In this document: positions 1-8,822 of the stretch, one piece after another
Layout: each line of letters begins with the position of its first letter
Numbering within the stretch: the first letter of the stretch is position 1
Assembly (NCBI GenBank): GCA_040216735.1
Contig: JAVJOO010000002.1
Span: 1,267,118-1,331,117 of the forward strand
Reading direction: 5' to 3'
Length of the DNA: 64,000 bases
From: Alphaproteobacteria bacterium
Lineage (GTDB): Bacteria > Pseudomonadota > Alphaproteobacteria > SHVP01
Made by a program: the position numbers and the translations under genes
Notes under the pieces: model-generated
What the model saw: the letters and a program-made list of their open reading frames with translations, nothing else
Databases searched by the model: none
What the model was told of the DNA's origin: nothing

Positions 1-1
1 C

Positions 2-829
2 CTACCCGGCGAGAGGCCCGAAGAGGTACTCATCTCGACCTATGTATGTCATCCTTCGATGGCCAATAACGAGCTCTCAGGGCCGGCCGTCGCCACCTAC
101 CTGGCGCGCTGGCTTGCGACCGAGAAACGCAAATTTTCTTACCGGTTTGTCTTCGTACCCGAGACGATTGGAACGCTAGTCTATCTGAGTCGAAACCTAG
201 ACGCGCTGAAAGCGCGCATGGTGGCAGGCTTTGTCCTAACCTGCATCGGCGACGAGGGCGATTACTCCTATCTGTCTTCTCGAGCAGAGGGCACACTAGC
301 CGACCGGGTTGCCAGGCATGTCTTGCGCCATCATACAGACCAGCCGAAGACCTACAGCTACCTTGAGCGAGGCAGTGACGAACGGCAATACGGATTTCCG
401 GGTATCGACCTGCCGGTTTGCTCGCTGATGCGCACGAAGTATGGCGAATATCTGGAATACCATACGTCGCTGGACGATCTTTCGTTTGTCACGCCGGCTG
501 GACTTTCCGGCGGCTATCACCTTGCTAGGCAGTGTGTGGAATATATCGAAGCGAACGAGTTGTACGTCGCAACGACGTTGGGAGAGCCGCAGCTTTCTCG
601 TTACGGCCTCTACCCCACGACAGGGGGGAGAAAGGCCAGTGATGAGGCGCGCCTGACCCTGAACGTGCTCGCCTATGCAGACGGTAGAAACGATTTGTTG
701 GCGATCGCCGACCGCCTCCAACAACCAATGGCCGATGTTGTAGCGGCAGCTGCCGCGTTGAAGAACGCGGGACTAATTGACACACGGGGTTCCCGCACGA
801 CAAGAAATAGAGATGAGCTCAGACCCTAA
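2..829 (+). CDS. DUF4910 aminopeptidase-like protein (5' end outside window)
   Basis: The reading frame is open from base 2 and ends at TAA 827-829, so the gene begins upstream of the window. An internal ATG at 59 is not the true start, because coding continues before it through ISTYVCHPSMANNELSGP, which I recognise as the conserved metal-site region of the DUF4910 (M28-like, aminopeptidase-like) family. The C-terminal about 60 residues (LTLNVLAYADG..IADRL..LKNAGLI) look like the winged-helix tail of these proteins. Family members often sit in surface-glycan clusters and their substrate is not established. It overlaps the next gene by 17 bases, so it is part of the same operon as the FemAB/GNAT-like and formyltransferase genes. 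The family call is from memory of motifs. Confidence 0.75.
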   Translation, partial: LPGERPEEVLISTYVCHPSMANNELSGPAVATYLARWLATEKRKFSYRFVFVPETIGTLVYLSRNLDALKARMVAGFVLTCIGDEGDYSYLSSRAEGTLADRVARHVLRHHTDQPKTYSYLERGSDERQYGFPGIDLPVCSLMRTKYGEYLEYHTSLDDLSFVTPAGLSGGYHLARQCVEYIEANELYVATTLGEPQLSRYGLYPTTGGRKASDEARLTLNVLAYADGRNDLLAIADRLQQPMADVVAAAAALKNAGLIDTRGSRTTRNRDELRP

Positions 830-1841
830 TCGGTTCTATCAGGATGGGTACCTTGATTTATCCGGGTACTCCCTTGCGGATGCCACTTTGGGCGAAGAGT
901 GGGATGCAGCAGTAACTTTGTCTCCGCAAGGTTCTATTTTTGCGACCTCCGCGTTTCTTGCGCCGCTGGCCGATGACGTGTCGCTCATCTATTGCCTCAA
1001 GGGCACAGAGAAAAAGGCGTGTGTCGTTGCAGCGAGCGAAGACAAGGGTAGGAAGGCGAGCCTTCCGCCTTGGTTGGTTTACGGCGGGATCATTTTCTTG
1101 CCTCACCCGCCAGCTCGAAATATGGCGCAGAACGTCTCGGAAGAATTTAGAATATCAAGTGCGCTTGTTCAGGAGTTGTCCGTTCGGTTCTCGTCCATTG
1201 AACTCGCGTTGCACCCGAGATTTGGTGATCTGCGTCCTGTGCTGTGGCACAACTACGGTCAACAGGGGGGATTTGAAATCTCGCTTCGCTACACGGCGAT
1301 GATTGAGCTTCCTGAATTTGGAGGCGCCCAGTCCGGAAGTGAACTTGAAAAAAGCCCACTCTATTTGAGGGCTAACAAGTCCCGAAGACAGGAACTCCGT
1401 TACGCCATTCGTGACAATGTCGTCACCAAGGAAGATCTGGACCTCGAACTTTTCCTTGTGCTCTACATAGATACTTTTACACGACAAGGAATCGATGAGT
1501 CAGAAGTCGACGTGTCCACTTTGAGGAATTTGTTGGCAAGTTTGGTCAAGGCCGGTGCGCTCCGAATGTATAGTAGCCGATCAGAGGCTGGAGACCTGCT
1601 CGCTTGCGCGATTTTCGCGATTTTTCGAGATGAGGCCACCTACCTCTTTGGTGCGACCAGCCGCTCTGATCGCAATGGAGCCGGCGGGACCAAGGTGATC
1701 TGGGATGCGCTCCATGATCTGTGGGCGCGTCACATTCGAACGGTAGACTTAGAAGGGGTGAATAGTCCAAAACGGGGATACTTTAAGCTTAGCTTCGGCG
1801 CCGAGCTCATTCCATATTTCAGAGTGCGCCTCGATTCCTAA
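813..1841 (+). CDS. FemAB/GNAT-like acyl- or aminoacyltransferase
   Basis: A 342-residue protein. ATG 813 was preferred to an upstream in-frame start at 777 because it leaves a short overlap with the preceding gene. The C-terminal half (RANKSRRQELRYAIR..., then AIFRDEATYLFGATS, then VDLEGVNSPKRGYFKLSFG) has the pattern of the Acetyltransf_6/FemAB-like fold: a basic segment, a display of the acceptor group, and a final G-Y-x-K-L/F-S-F-G stretch. These enzymes transfer acyl groups from acyl-CoA or amino acids from aminoacyl-tRNA to an amine. Placement between an aminopeptidase-like gene and a formyltransferase suggests N-acylation of an amino sugar or a sugar-linked amino acid; that is inference. 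Confidence 0.65.
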   Translation: MSSDPNRFYQDGYLDLSGYSLADATLGEEWDAAVTLSPQGSIFATSAFLAPLADDVSLIYCLKGTEKKACVVAASEDKGRKASLPPWLVYGGIIFLPHPPARNMAQNVSEEFRISSALVQELSVRFSSIELALHPRFGDLRPVLWHNYGQQGGFEISLRYTAMIELPEFGGAQSGSELEKSPLYLRANKSRRQELRYAIRDNVVTKEDLDLELFLVLYIDTFTRQGIDESEVDVSTLRNLLASLVKAGALRMYSSRSEAGDLLACAIFAIFRDEATYLFGATSRSDRNGAGGTKVIWDALHDLWARHIRTVDLEGVNSPKRGYFKLSFGAELIPYFRVRLDS

Positions 1842-1856
1842 TCGAAGCTTGATGCG

Positions 1857-2861
1857 ATGGTAGGGGGGGAAGTGCAGCTTGATTTGCCCACCGAACGCAA
1901 GGTTTGCTTGGTAGGTGCGGGTGACGCCGCGCGACTCCTTTGCAAGCACCTTCTGCGTTCATCCGTAGATCTGAGCATAATCACAAATTTCGAACTGGAT
2001 AGCTCGTGGTCATCGACGGTTGGTACGCCGCTCTGCTCGCACCCTGTTATGACGAAGAGTGTCAATCCGGGCGAGAAGGACGAACTCAAAGTGGCGGTCG
2101 CCGAGCTAATGCCGACAATAATAGTGGTGGCTGGGTGGCCCGCGTTTGTTGGCGCTTCGATTCGTGATTCCGTTGGAGGCCGAATCTTTAACTACCATCC
2201 GTCCGAGTTGCCCGTTCTTCGGGGGGCTGCGACGGCGAGTTGGGCCGTTATGTGTGGCACAAGCCGCGTCGGCGTCTCAATTCATCAACTTACCGGAAAA
2301 CTTGACGCGGGCCCCTTGCTAATTCAGTACACGCGGGATGTTGGCCGAGAGGTTGAGACGCCCATCGAGTACCTTGATGTCGCTTACCAAATAGCGAACC
2401 AGATCGTGTTCCCAGAGTTTGCTGGTATGTTAGCGAGTCACAAGTTTGTAACGCTGAGGCCGCAAGAAGAAGCAAAGGGTGTCTATTTTCCCGCGTTACT
2501 AACGCCGATGAATGGTGTTCTTCAGTTTTCTTGGTCGCCGGCAGAAACCGTGCGCTTCGTTAGAGCGTTCAGCGCTCCTTACCCGGGAGCGGCGCTCCAT
2601 TATCGTGGAGAGGTCTATCGAATCAGAGAAGCCGCCATGGCAGAAGGTTTTCTGAAGGGGCATCCATTTGTGGATGGTCTAATTTCTAATCGAGATCAAC
2701 GTACTTTGTACGTCCATGTGCGGGGCGGTATTGTCGCATTTGGCTCGATTACTGATAGCCAGGGCCAAGATATTAGCCCCAAAGACGTGTTTCGAATTGG
2801 CGATCGTCTCGTGCAGCCGCCTGAGATAGTTGCTCGCTCCCTTTCCTATAGGTCGACATAG
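1857..2861 (+). CDS. Formyltransferase family protein (N-formylation of a sugar amine or similar)
   Basis: A 334-residue member of the methionyl-tRNA formyltransferase/ArnA-N superfamily. The N10-formyl-THF site motif FNYHPSELPVLRG (about residues 111-123) and the later VGVSIH...DAGPLL stretch (about 138-155) supply the catalytic Asn, His and Asp. A C-terminal segment (LQFSWSPAETVRFVRAF, GEVYRIREA) resembles the Formyl_trans_C domain. In glycan clusters such enzymes formylate 4-amino or 3-amino dideoxy sugars on the nucleotide carrier. It lies 8 bases before the next gene in the same operon. The exact acceptor cannot be read from the sequence. Initiation codon ATG 1857; codons 3-5 hold a run of seven G. 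Confidence 0.75.
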   Translation: MVGGEVQLDLPTERKVCLVGAGDAARLLCKHLLRSSVDLSIITNFELDSSWSSTVGTPLCSHPVMTKSVNPGEKDELKVAVAELMPTIIVVAGWPAFVGASIRDSVGGRIFNYHPSELPVLRGAATASWAVMCGTSRVGVSIHQLTGKLDAGPLLIQYTRDVGREVETPIEYLDVAYQIANQIVFPEFAGMLASHKFVTLRPQEEAKGVYFPALLTPMNGVLQFSWSPAETVRFVRAFSAPYPGAALHYRGEVYRIREAAMAEGFLKGHPFVDGLISNRDQRTLYVHVRGGIVAFGSITDSQGQDISPKDVFRIGDRLVQPPEIVARSLSYRST

Positions 2862-2869
2862 GACGCCGC

Positions 2870-4423
2870 GTGAGTCGGGCCGTACCCGTTTCGCTTCGCA
2901 GCCTTAAGGAGTACGGGCCAAGAGCCTGGGCGGAAACTGGGCAATGGCCCGTGTCGGAGCAGGAGTTCAGGCTGATTGTCGACTCCATTGATGGTGCATA
3001 CGAGACAATCTATTCATCACTTGATGGTGTGTGGCGATCTGCTCATCAAACCGACTCAAAATTTTTTGAGTGGATGAAGCAATTCGTGCATGCCCAAGTT
3101 GTCCGCAATCGGTGCGAAACGATAGGGGCAGACGAAGCTACCTCATACTACGCTCCCCTCCCCACTCCTTCGTACCGACTTGGCTTGAGGGACTCGCGAT
3201 CTTCTGTCCTGGAGCCTCTCAAGCAAGCTAGACGCCAGTGGCTCGCAAATAGCCATCAGGGCTCTTGGCGCCGTGTTCGCGCATTTGGTGGAAAGGATGG
3301 GATTTGGTCGCTCGGTGAGGTCGGGCGACTGAAGCGCGATTACCTTCGGAACGAAAAAACCTCCTGCGTCGTGATATCGCCCGGCAGCCTTTTCGACGGT
3401 GGATTCGCCTCCGTCGATATCCCTCAAGGCCCACGAGATGTTGTTGGAGCAGTTCTCTCCGAAAGTGCGAAAGTCTGGAGCGAGACCTTAGGTGTGAATG
3501 TCCCATTGAAGCATCTGCTCGACCTTTGGCTGGAACGGACTTCGTATTTTGGCGGGTGCATAGTCGCTTTGAGTGCGCAGGCCAAATTTCCAGAAACGCT
3601 ACTGGTTGGAAGTCCGGGAAACGCACTTTCGCGAGCCGCGGCTTCGGTCGCCCGCACAGAAGGCGCAGAAGTTATTGTCTTCCAACATGGCCATAATCCC
3701 GGGACTACTTTTGCACGAACATTGGCCCATAGCGAATTCACGCTTGGTCAGTCAGTAGCATGTGCGACCAGTGGAATGGCTGAGGCTTTTCGGCAGTTGG
3801 CTGCGAGATTCTCCTTTTCGGCAAACAAGAACACCAAGTTCCAGTCGGTAAAGAGCCGCGTCTACGAAGAAATGAGACAGGTGTTTCTGGGGTATTCGTC
3901 CAACAAGGCAAAGGGGAGGGTAGTAATGGTTGGTTATCCGATGAATACGCCAGCACCCCGATTGTCATATGGATACGGAGATTTCTTCGCGCTTCAAATT
4001 CCGCTGGAGCTAAAGGTCGTAGATACATTGAAGCGATGTGGATATCAGGTCGTTTACAAGGCGCATCCGGATACCGCTAGCTTGGTTGCGCCGCTTTTCT
4101 CCGACGATGTTGAGGTCGAAAAGGATATGTCTTTTGAGGCAACTTTATTGTCTGCCGAAACGGTAGTCTTTACCTACCCATTGACCTCTGCGCTCGGAAT
4201 AGCTCTCACCTCCGATCGGCCCATTGTCATGCTTGATCTTGCGGGACGAGACTGGGTTCCGGAGGTCTATGCTGATCTTGCGCGCCGATGTGCAATGGTG
4301 CCAGCGACACTTGATGATCGAAATTTTATCTCGGTTAACGAGGGCGCGTTGATTGACGGGCTCGTGCGGGCTCCAGATCTGGTTTGCGACGACTACTTTG
4401 TGAAATACATGAGCCAAGCTTGA
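2870..4423 (+). CDS. GT-B-like surface polysaccharide protein, putative transferase
   Basis: A 517-residue protein starting with GTG 2870. The N-terminal 200 residues are not recognised. The C-terminal half has GT-B/CDP-glycerophosphotransferase-like signatures: VIVFQHGHNPGT (about residues 266-277), GRVVMVGYPMNTP (about 347-359), VYKAHPD (about 393-399), and a donor-site-like TYPLTSALGIAL. Proteins with this layout (LIC12162-like transferases, capsule-type transferases) occur beside nonulosonate genes. It is co-directional with the formyltransferase 8 bases upstream and precedes the dehydratase by 49 bases. Function is most likely transfer of a sugar or activated group, but specificity is unknown. 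Confidence 0.5.
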   Translation: MSRAVPVSLRSLKEYGPRAWAETGQWPVSEQEFRLIVDSIDGAYETIYSSLDGVWRSAHQTDSKFFEWMKQFVHAQVVRNRCETIGADEATSYYAPLPTPSYRLGLRDSRSSVLEPLKQARRQWLANSHQGSWRRVRAFGGKDGIWSLGEVGRLKRDYLRNEKTSCVVISPGSLFDGGFASVDIPQGPRDVVGAVLSESAKVWSETLGVNVPLKHLLDLWLERTSYFGGCIVALSAQAKFPETLLVGSPGNALSRAAASVARTEGAEVIVFQHGHNPGTTFARTLAHSEFTLGQSVACATSGMAEAFRQLAARFSFSANKNTKFQSVKSRVYEEMRQVFLGYSSNKAKGRVVMVGYPMNTPAPRLSYGYGDFFALQIPLELKVVDTLKRCGYQVVYKAHPDTASLVAPLFSDDVEVEKDMSFEATLLSAETVVFTYPLTSALGIALTSDRPIVMLDLAGRDWVPEVYADLARRCAMVPATLDDRNFISVNEGALIDGLVRAPDLVCDDYFVKYMSQA

Positions 4424-4472
4424 TGGGTTGGATGCTGATTATGCCAACGGCTAGTAGGAAAAGACGATAGGT

Positions 4473-5510
4473 ATGATAAATAGATTCGAGAGTAGGGTTG
4501 CGACTGACCTTTTGGAGAAAAAGACTGTTCTGGTCACTGGAGGAACAGGCTCGTTTGGACGCGCGTTCGTCAAGATCCTTCTTGAGAAGTTTTCCCCTCA
4601 GCGTGTCATTGTTTTTTCTCGCGACGAACTCAAGCAATTCGAAATGCAAACGGAATCGGATTCCCAATTGCCCACGATGCGTTTCTTTCTGGGAGATGTG
4701 CGTGATGTGGATCGGCTGGAGATGGCGTTCCGGGATGTCGATATCGTTATCCACGCGGCTGCGCTGAAACAAGTGCCCGCGGCGGAATACAATCCGTTCG
4801 AGTGCATTCGGACCAACGTTCATGGTGCGGAGAACGTGGTGAAGGCATCGATTCGTGCGGGCGTGAAGCGTGTGATCGCCTTGTCCACCGACAAGGCGGC
4901 GAGTCCAATCAACCTCTATGGCGCTTCGAAGCTTGCGTCCGACAAGATATTCACCGCGGCACATTGGCTCGTCGGCTCCAAGGTTGAGCCGAAGTTCAGT
5001 GTGGTTCGCTATGGAAATGTGCTGGGCTCTCGAGGAAGCGTCGTACCCTTTTTTCGAGATCAGATTTCCCGAGGCTCCGAGAGCTTGCCGATAACCGATC
5101 CGCGCATGACCCGTTTCTGGATCACGCTTGAGGAGGGCGTTGCCTTCGTTCTGTCATGTCTCCCCCTAATGCAAGGTGGAGAGATATTCGTTCCGAAGAT
5201 CCCGTCGATGAAGATTGTTGACCTAGCGCGAGTTATGGCTCCGCGAATGAATACACATGTTGTTGGCATCCGTCCGGGCGAGAAGTTACATGAATCGATG
5301 ATTACATCAGACGATGCGCGCAATACCTACGAGCTACCCGATCGTTATGTAATAACGCCGGAGCAGCCCCAAGATAGGGCCGCCTATCATCCTGCCGAAC
5401 GGCTAGTGCGAGAGGATTTCAGCTACGTGAGCGACAAGAACTCGGAATGGCTTTCCGATGAAGTACTGGTCGGTCTCCTCGCAGGTCTGGGGATTTCTCC
5501 TGCTGCGTGA
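4473..5510 (+). CDS. UDP-N-acetylglucosamine 4,6-dehydratase-like (PseB/CapD family)
   Basis: A 345-residue extended SDR enzyme. The NAD(P) loop TGGTGSFG is at about residues 22-29, HAAALKQVPAAEYNP follows at about 93-107, and the active-site YGASK at about 149-153 lies within the PINLYGASKLASDK signature of the PseB/FlaA1 group. It should convert UDP-GlcNAc to a 4-keto-6-deoxy intermediate, the usual first step toward pseudaminic/legionaminic-type or other dideoxy-diamino sugars. It is 6 bases upstream of the RmlD-like gene. Distinguishing PseB (5-inverting) from LegB/CapD (retaining) is not possible by eye. No matching PseC aminotransferase is adjacent; the DegT gene at 35 kb is the only candidate in the window. 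Confidence 0.85.
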   Translation: MINRFESRVATDLLEKKTVLVTGGTGSFGRAFVKILLEKFSPQRVIVFSRDELKQFEMQTESDSQLPTMRFFLGDVRDVDRLEMAFRDVDIVIHAAALKQVPAAEYNPFECIRTNVHGAENVVKASIRAGVKRVIALSTDKAASPINLYGASKLASDKIFTAAHWLVGSKVEPKFSVVRYGNVLGSRGSVVPFFRDQISRGSESLPITDPRMTRFWITLEEGVAFVLSCLPLMQGGEIFVPKIPSMKIVDLARVMAPRMNTHVVGIRPGEKLHESMITSDDARNTYELPDRYVITPEQPQDRAAYHPAERLVREDFSYVSDKNSEWLSDEVLVGLLAGLGISPAA

Positions 5511-5516
5511 GCTGAC

Positions 5517-6356
5517 GTGAGGCTGATTGTCACTGGGGCATCCGGCTTGCTTGGTCCATACCTTATGGAAGCCGCAGGGGCACTAGGCGAAGTTGCCGGG
5601 GTGGCGCGACGGGATACTGACGTAGTGGTCGACTTGGCCGACGCCAGCTTGGTCACCCGCCACCTTGACGAAATGCGTCCCGACGTGGTTATCCATGCTG
5701 CGGCCTGGACGGATATCGAAAGGTGTGAGCAAGACCCCGAAGGTGCGGAGCGAGCGAATGTCTTGCCCGCCGCGAATCTTGCAGAAGCAATGCCTGAGGA
5801 AACTCGATTGGTCTTCCTTTCGACCGATCAAGTATACGCGGACGAGCCGGGCCTCAAACGCGAGGGTATCGCCGAGCTTCCGGTAAACGAGTACGGCCGC
5901 AGCAAGTTGAGGGGAGAACGGGCAGCGTGCAGGCACAAGAATACAGTTGTGCTTCGTTGCAACCTTTTTGGACCGTCCCGAACACCAGGGCGGTCCAGCC
6001 TTAGTGACTGGGTCGTCAAGAATCTGGCTGAAAACAAAGAAATAGGCCTATTTACCGATTCCTTCTTCTCGCCCCTACACATGGAAACGCTAGCTGCCGC
6101 CGTTTGCCACATGGCGATTGCCGAAGTTCGCGGCACCTACAACCTCGGATGCCGGAACGGGCGATCAAAGCGGGACTTTGCCTATTTGGTGGCGTCGCAT
6201 CTCGGTTTGCCCTTCACGAGCGCCCGAGATGCGCGGGCATCGGACATTCCGGATCGAGCCCCGCGGCCAAAGGATCTGCGGATGGACGTTTCAAGGATCG
6301 AAGCGATTCTCGGGCGGCCGATGCCGTCCCTGGAGGAGGAGATTGCAAAGCTATGA
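5517..6356 (+). CDS. RmlD-like NAD(P)-dependent sugar reductase (SDR)
   Basis: A 279-residue protein with GTG start at 5517. It shows a Rossmann loop VTGASGLLG (about residues 5-13), DVVIHAAAWTDIERCEQDP (about 55-73), STDQVYAD and YGRSK (about 126-130). This is the pattern of dTDP-4-dehydrorhamnose reductase and related sugar-nucleotide reductases. No rmlA, rmlB or rmlC is present, so a rhamnose role is not supported. In this setting it probably reduces the keto sugar made by the preceding dehydratase or a nonulosonate precursor. Its TGA overlaps the ATG of the synthase gene (ATGA), which argues for translational coupling. Confidence 0.8.
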   Translation: MRLIVTGASGLLGPYLMEAAGALGEVAGVARRDTDVVVDLADASLVTRHLDEMRPDVVIHAAAWTDIERCEQDPEGAERANVLPAANLAEAMPEETRLVFLSTDQVYADEPGLKREGIAELPVNEYGRSKLRGERAACRHKNTVVLRCNLFGPSRTPGRSSLSDWVVKNLAENKEIGLFTDSFFSPLHMETLAAAVCHMAIAEVRGTYNLGCRNGRSKRDFAYLVASHLGLPFTSARDARASDIPDRAPRPKDLRMDVSRIEAILGRPMPSLEEEIAKL

Positions 6357-7432
6357 CGAAGCACTCGAAAGATATCGAGATCGGCCGTCACCGAATTGGC
6401 GTAGATCAGCCCGTTTACTTTATCGCCGATATCGCGGCTAATCATGACGGAGATCTCGGTCGAGCGATCGATCTCATCCATCTCTGCGCCGACGCGGGAG
6501 CGCAGGCGGCGAAGTTTCAGAATTTCCGAGCTTCGACCATCGTGTCCGATTTCGGCTTCCGGTCGCTGGGAACGCAGCAGGGCCATCAGTCGAAGTGGAA
6601 GAAAAGCGTGATCGACGTCTACGAAGAGGCTTCCCTACCGCTGGGATGGACGCCGCAGCTTCGCGAGGCCTGCGACAAATCCGGCATCGACTATTTCACG
6701 ACTCCCTATGACCTCGATCTGCTCGCGCAGTTATCGGAGTTCGTTTGTGCCTGGAAACTCGGATCAGGGGATATTACTTGGCACGAGAACATATTAGCCC
6801 TCGCTTCGGAAGGGAAGCCGCTCCTCATTGCAACCGGAGCGTCCGACATGAACGAGGTCCGAGCGGCTGTTGAAGTCGCCAAGACGCAAACCGACGACAT
6901 TGTCCTTATGCAGTGCAATACTAACTATACCGGCTCGTTGGAGAACTTTCGTCACATAGCTCTCAATGTTCTCAAGACTTACGCGACCGAGTTCCCGGAT
7001 GTCGTCCTTGGGTTGTCGGACCATACTCCGGGACACGCAACCGTGCTCGGTTCGGTGGCGCTCGGTGCGCGGGCCATCGAGAAGCATTTCACTGACAGCA
7101 CGGGTCGCGACGGACCAGATCACGCCTTTGCTATGGATCCGAAGGCTTGGCGCGAAATGGTTGACCGGACCCGAGAGCTGGAACTCGCGCTTGGACCGTC
7201 GGAGAAACGAGTAATGGAGAACGAGCGTGAAACGGTAGTAGTACAGCGGCGTTCACTTCGTGTGAAGAAAGACATCGCTGAGGGAAGTGTACTAACCGGC
7301 GATGATCTCGCTCCGCTTCGTCCATGCCCGCCAGACGCCATTTCGCCTTACAAAATGAACGAAGTGGTGGGGCGCAGGCTCCGCCGTAGCATTCCGGCCG
7401 GTGACTACGTGCGCTGGAACGACCTCGCTTGA
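6353..7432 (+). CDS. NeuB/PseI-family nonulosonic acid synthase
   Basis: A 359-residue protein. ATG 6353 overlaps the preceding stop (ATGA); the longer open frame to 6104 lies inside the previous gene and was rejected. FIADIAANHDGDL (about residues 22-34) is the phosphoenolpyruvate-binding opening of the NeuB barrel. LGLSDHTPGHATVLGSVALG (about 218-237) with EKHFT follows, and the C-terminal 60 residues form a SAF/antifreeze-like domain (RSLRVKKDIAEGSVL..., VGRRLRRSIPAGDYV). The enzyme condenses PEP with a six-carbon acylamino sugar to give a nine-carbon sialic-type acid. Whether the product is pseudaminate, legionaminate or something else cannot be told. It is followed by a TTG start overlapping its TGA. 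Confidence 0.88.
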   Translation: MTKHSKDIEIGRHRIGVDQPVYFIADIAANHDGDLGRAIDLIHLCADAGAQAAKFQNFRASTIVSDFGFRSLGTQQGHQSKWKKSVIDVYEEASLPLGWTPQLREACDKSGIDYFTTPYDLDLLAQLSEFVCAWKLGSGDITWHENILALASEGKPLLIATGASDMNEVRAAVEVAKTQTDDIVLMQCNTNYTGSLENFRHIALNVLKTYATEFPDVVLGLSDHTPGHATVLGSVALGARAIEKHFTDSTGRDGPDHAFAMDPKAWREMVDRTRELELALGPSEKRVMENERETVVVQRRSLRVKKDIAEGSVLTGDDLAPLRPCPPDAISPYKMNEVVGRRLRRSIPAGDYVRWNDLA

Positions 7433-8085
7433 CGGTTGCAATCGTTATTCCTGCGTTTAATGAAGCCGGCTCGATTGGTCAGGTAGTTGTAGGAGTGAAG
7501 TCTTTGGGGCACGTCATCGTCGTCGACGATGCCTCCAGCGACGCGACAGCGGATGTCGCTGAGAGCGTCGGTGCGCACGTCGTGCGCCATGAAACGAACA
7601 AGGGATATTCTGGCGCCTTGAACTCAGGCTTCCGGACGGCCCGGGATCTGAGTGCGGACGTTTGTGTCACTTTTGACGCAGATGGACAGCATCGTGCCGA
7701 GGACTTGCGTTCCATTCTTGACTTGATGGGGCGCGATGATGTTGCGCTCGTGATCGGCGCGCGTCCGTCGCAAGCACGCATTTCCGAGAGAGTCTTTTCG
7801 GCCTATGCGCGCCAGCGGTACGGGATTCCAGACATACTGTGCGGTCTAAAGGCATATCGGATGGACCTCTTTGACGCGCGCGGATATTTCGACATGATCG
7901 ACTCGATCGGAACAGAACTTGCCCTTTCCAGCATCGCCCACGGCGCGCGGTGGACCTCTTTTCCCATCGCGGTCGAAATCCGCGCGGATCAGCCTCGAAT
8001 GGGCAACGCTCTTCGCGCGAATTGGCTTATCTTCCGTGCCCTCTTCCGCGTAATTAGGGCGGACCTTGGCGGGTGGCGTCAGTGA
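7429..8085 (+). CDS. Family 2 glycosyltransferase
   Basis: A 218-residue GT2 protein starting with TTG 7429, which overlaps the stop of the synthase. AIVIPAFNEAGSIG opens the GT-A fold. VVDDASSD (about residues 31-38) and the metal-binding FDADGQH (about 82-88) are present, as is DILCGLKAYR, typical of the short DPM1/polyprenol-phosphate-like class. There is no membrane anchor at the C-terminus. It may move a sugar to a lipid carrier or act in assembly of the nonulosonate glycan. It ends in GTGA shared with the next gene. Confidence 0.8.
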   Translation: MTVAIVIPAFNEAGSIGQVVVGVKSLGHVIVVDDASSDATADVAESVGAHVVRHETNKGYSGALNSGFRTARDLSADVCVTFDADGQHRAEDLRSILDLMGRDDVALVIGARPSQARISERVFSAYARQRYGIPDILCGLKAYRMDLFDARGYFDMIDSIGTELALSSIAHGARWTSFPIAVEIRADQPRMGNALRANWLIFRALFRVIRADLGGWRQ

Positions 8086-8822
8086 AAGTAGTTGCGATCA
8101 CACAGGCGCGCATGACATCCACCCGTCTGCCGGGCAAGGTGATGCTGCCGATCCTTGGCAGGTCGATCCTCGAGTGGCACGTTGAGCGCGTTCGCCGTGC
8201 GGAACTGGTCGACGACGTCGTAGTTGCAACGACCGAGAACGCAAGCGACGATGTCATTTGCGAAGCGGCGAGGCAACTCGGCGTTGGTTGCTTTCGCGGC
8301 GATGAGCATAATGTGTTGAGTCGCTATCTCGCGGCGGCCAATGAATTTGATGCCGACATCGTTGTGCGAGTGACCTCAGATTGCCCGCTGATCGATCCTT
8401 GCGTGATCGATCAGACTATAAGGGCCTTCCTGGACGCAGAACCTAGTGTCGACTACGCATCAAATCGCGCTGTTCAGACCTATCCTCGCGGGTTGGACAC
8501 GGAAGTGCTGTCGAAAGACTTACTTGCGCTTGCGGATCGCGAGGCGGATCGCCCAGACGACAGGGAGCACGTGACCCTGTTCGTGTGGCGTCAGCCGGAA
8601 CGTTTCCGAGTCAAGAATGTCCCTTGTCACGTGGACCTGAGCCAGCATCGCTGGACGGTGGACACCGCCGAGGATTTTGACCTCGTCTCCAGAATTCTTG
8701 GAGCCGTTGGCGGCGACGGTCCGGGGTTCACACTTGAGGACTGTCTTCGGGCCATTGAGATGAACCCGGAGTGGCCCATCATCAACGCACACATCATACA
8801 AAAGGCTCTCAATGCGACATAA
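8082..8822 (+). CDS. SpsF-type cytidylyltransferase
   Basis: A 246-residue protein. GTG 8082 overlaps the previous TGA (GTGA); GTG 8073 is an in-frame alternative adding three residues. AITQARMTSTRLPGKVMLPILG (start of the protein) is the nucleotide-binding loop of CMP-sugar and sugar nucleotidyltransferases, with TSDCPLIDP (about residues 98-106) supplying metal ligands. SpsF homologues sit with NeuB-type synthases and are thought to activate the nine-carbon acid as the CMP-sugar. The enzyme is about 32% shorter than the PseF+ fusion forms, consistent with a stand-alone transferase. A second homologue lies at 33.3 kb. Confidence 0.82.
   Translation: MKVVAITQARMTSTRLPGKVMLPILGRSILEWHVERVRRAELVDDVVVATTENASDDVICEAARQLGVGCFRGDEHNVLSRYLAAANEFDADIVVRVTSDCPLIDPCVIDQTIRAFLDAEPSVDYASNRAVQTYPRGLDTEVLSKDLLALADREADRPDDREHVTLFVWRQPERFRVKNVPCHVDLSQHRWTVDTAEDFDLVSRILGAVGGDGPGFTLEDCLRAIEMNPEWPIINAHIIQKALNAT

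Noticed and set aside
1863-1869. G7 run at codons 3-5 of the formyltransferase as a phase-variation tract
   Set aside because: Runs of seven G are expected many times by chance in DNA of this composition; another occurs in the second FkbM gene.
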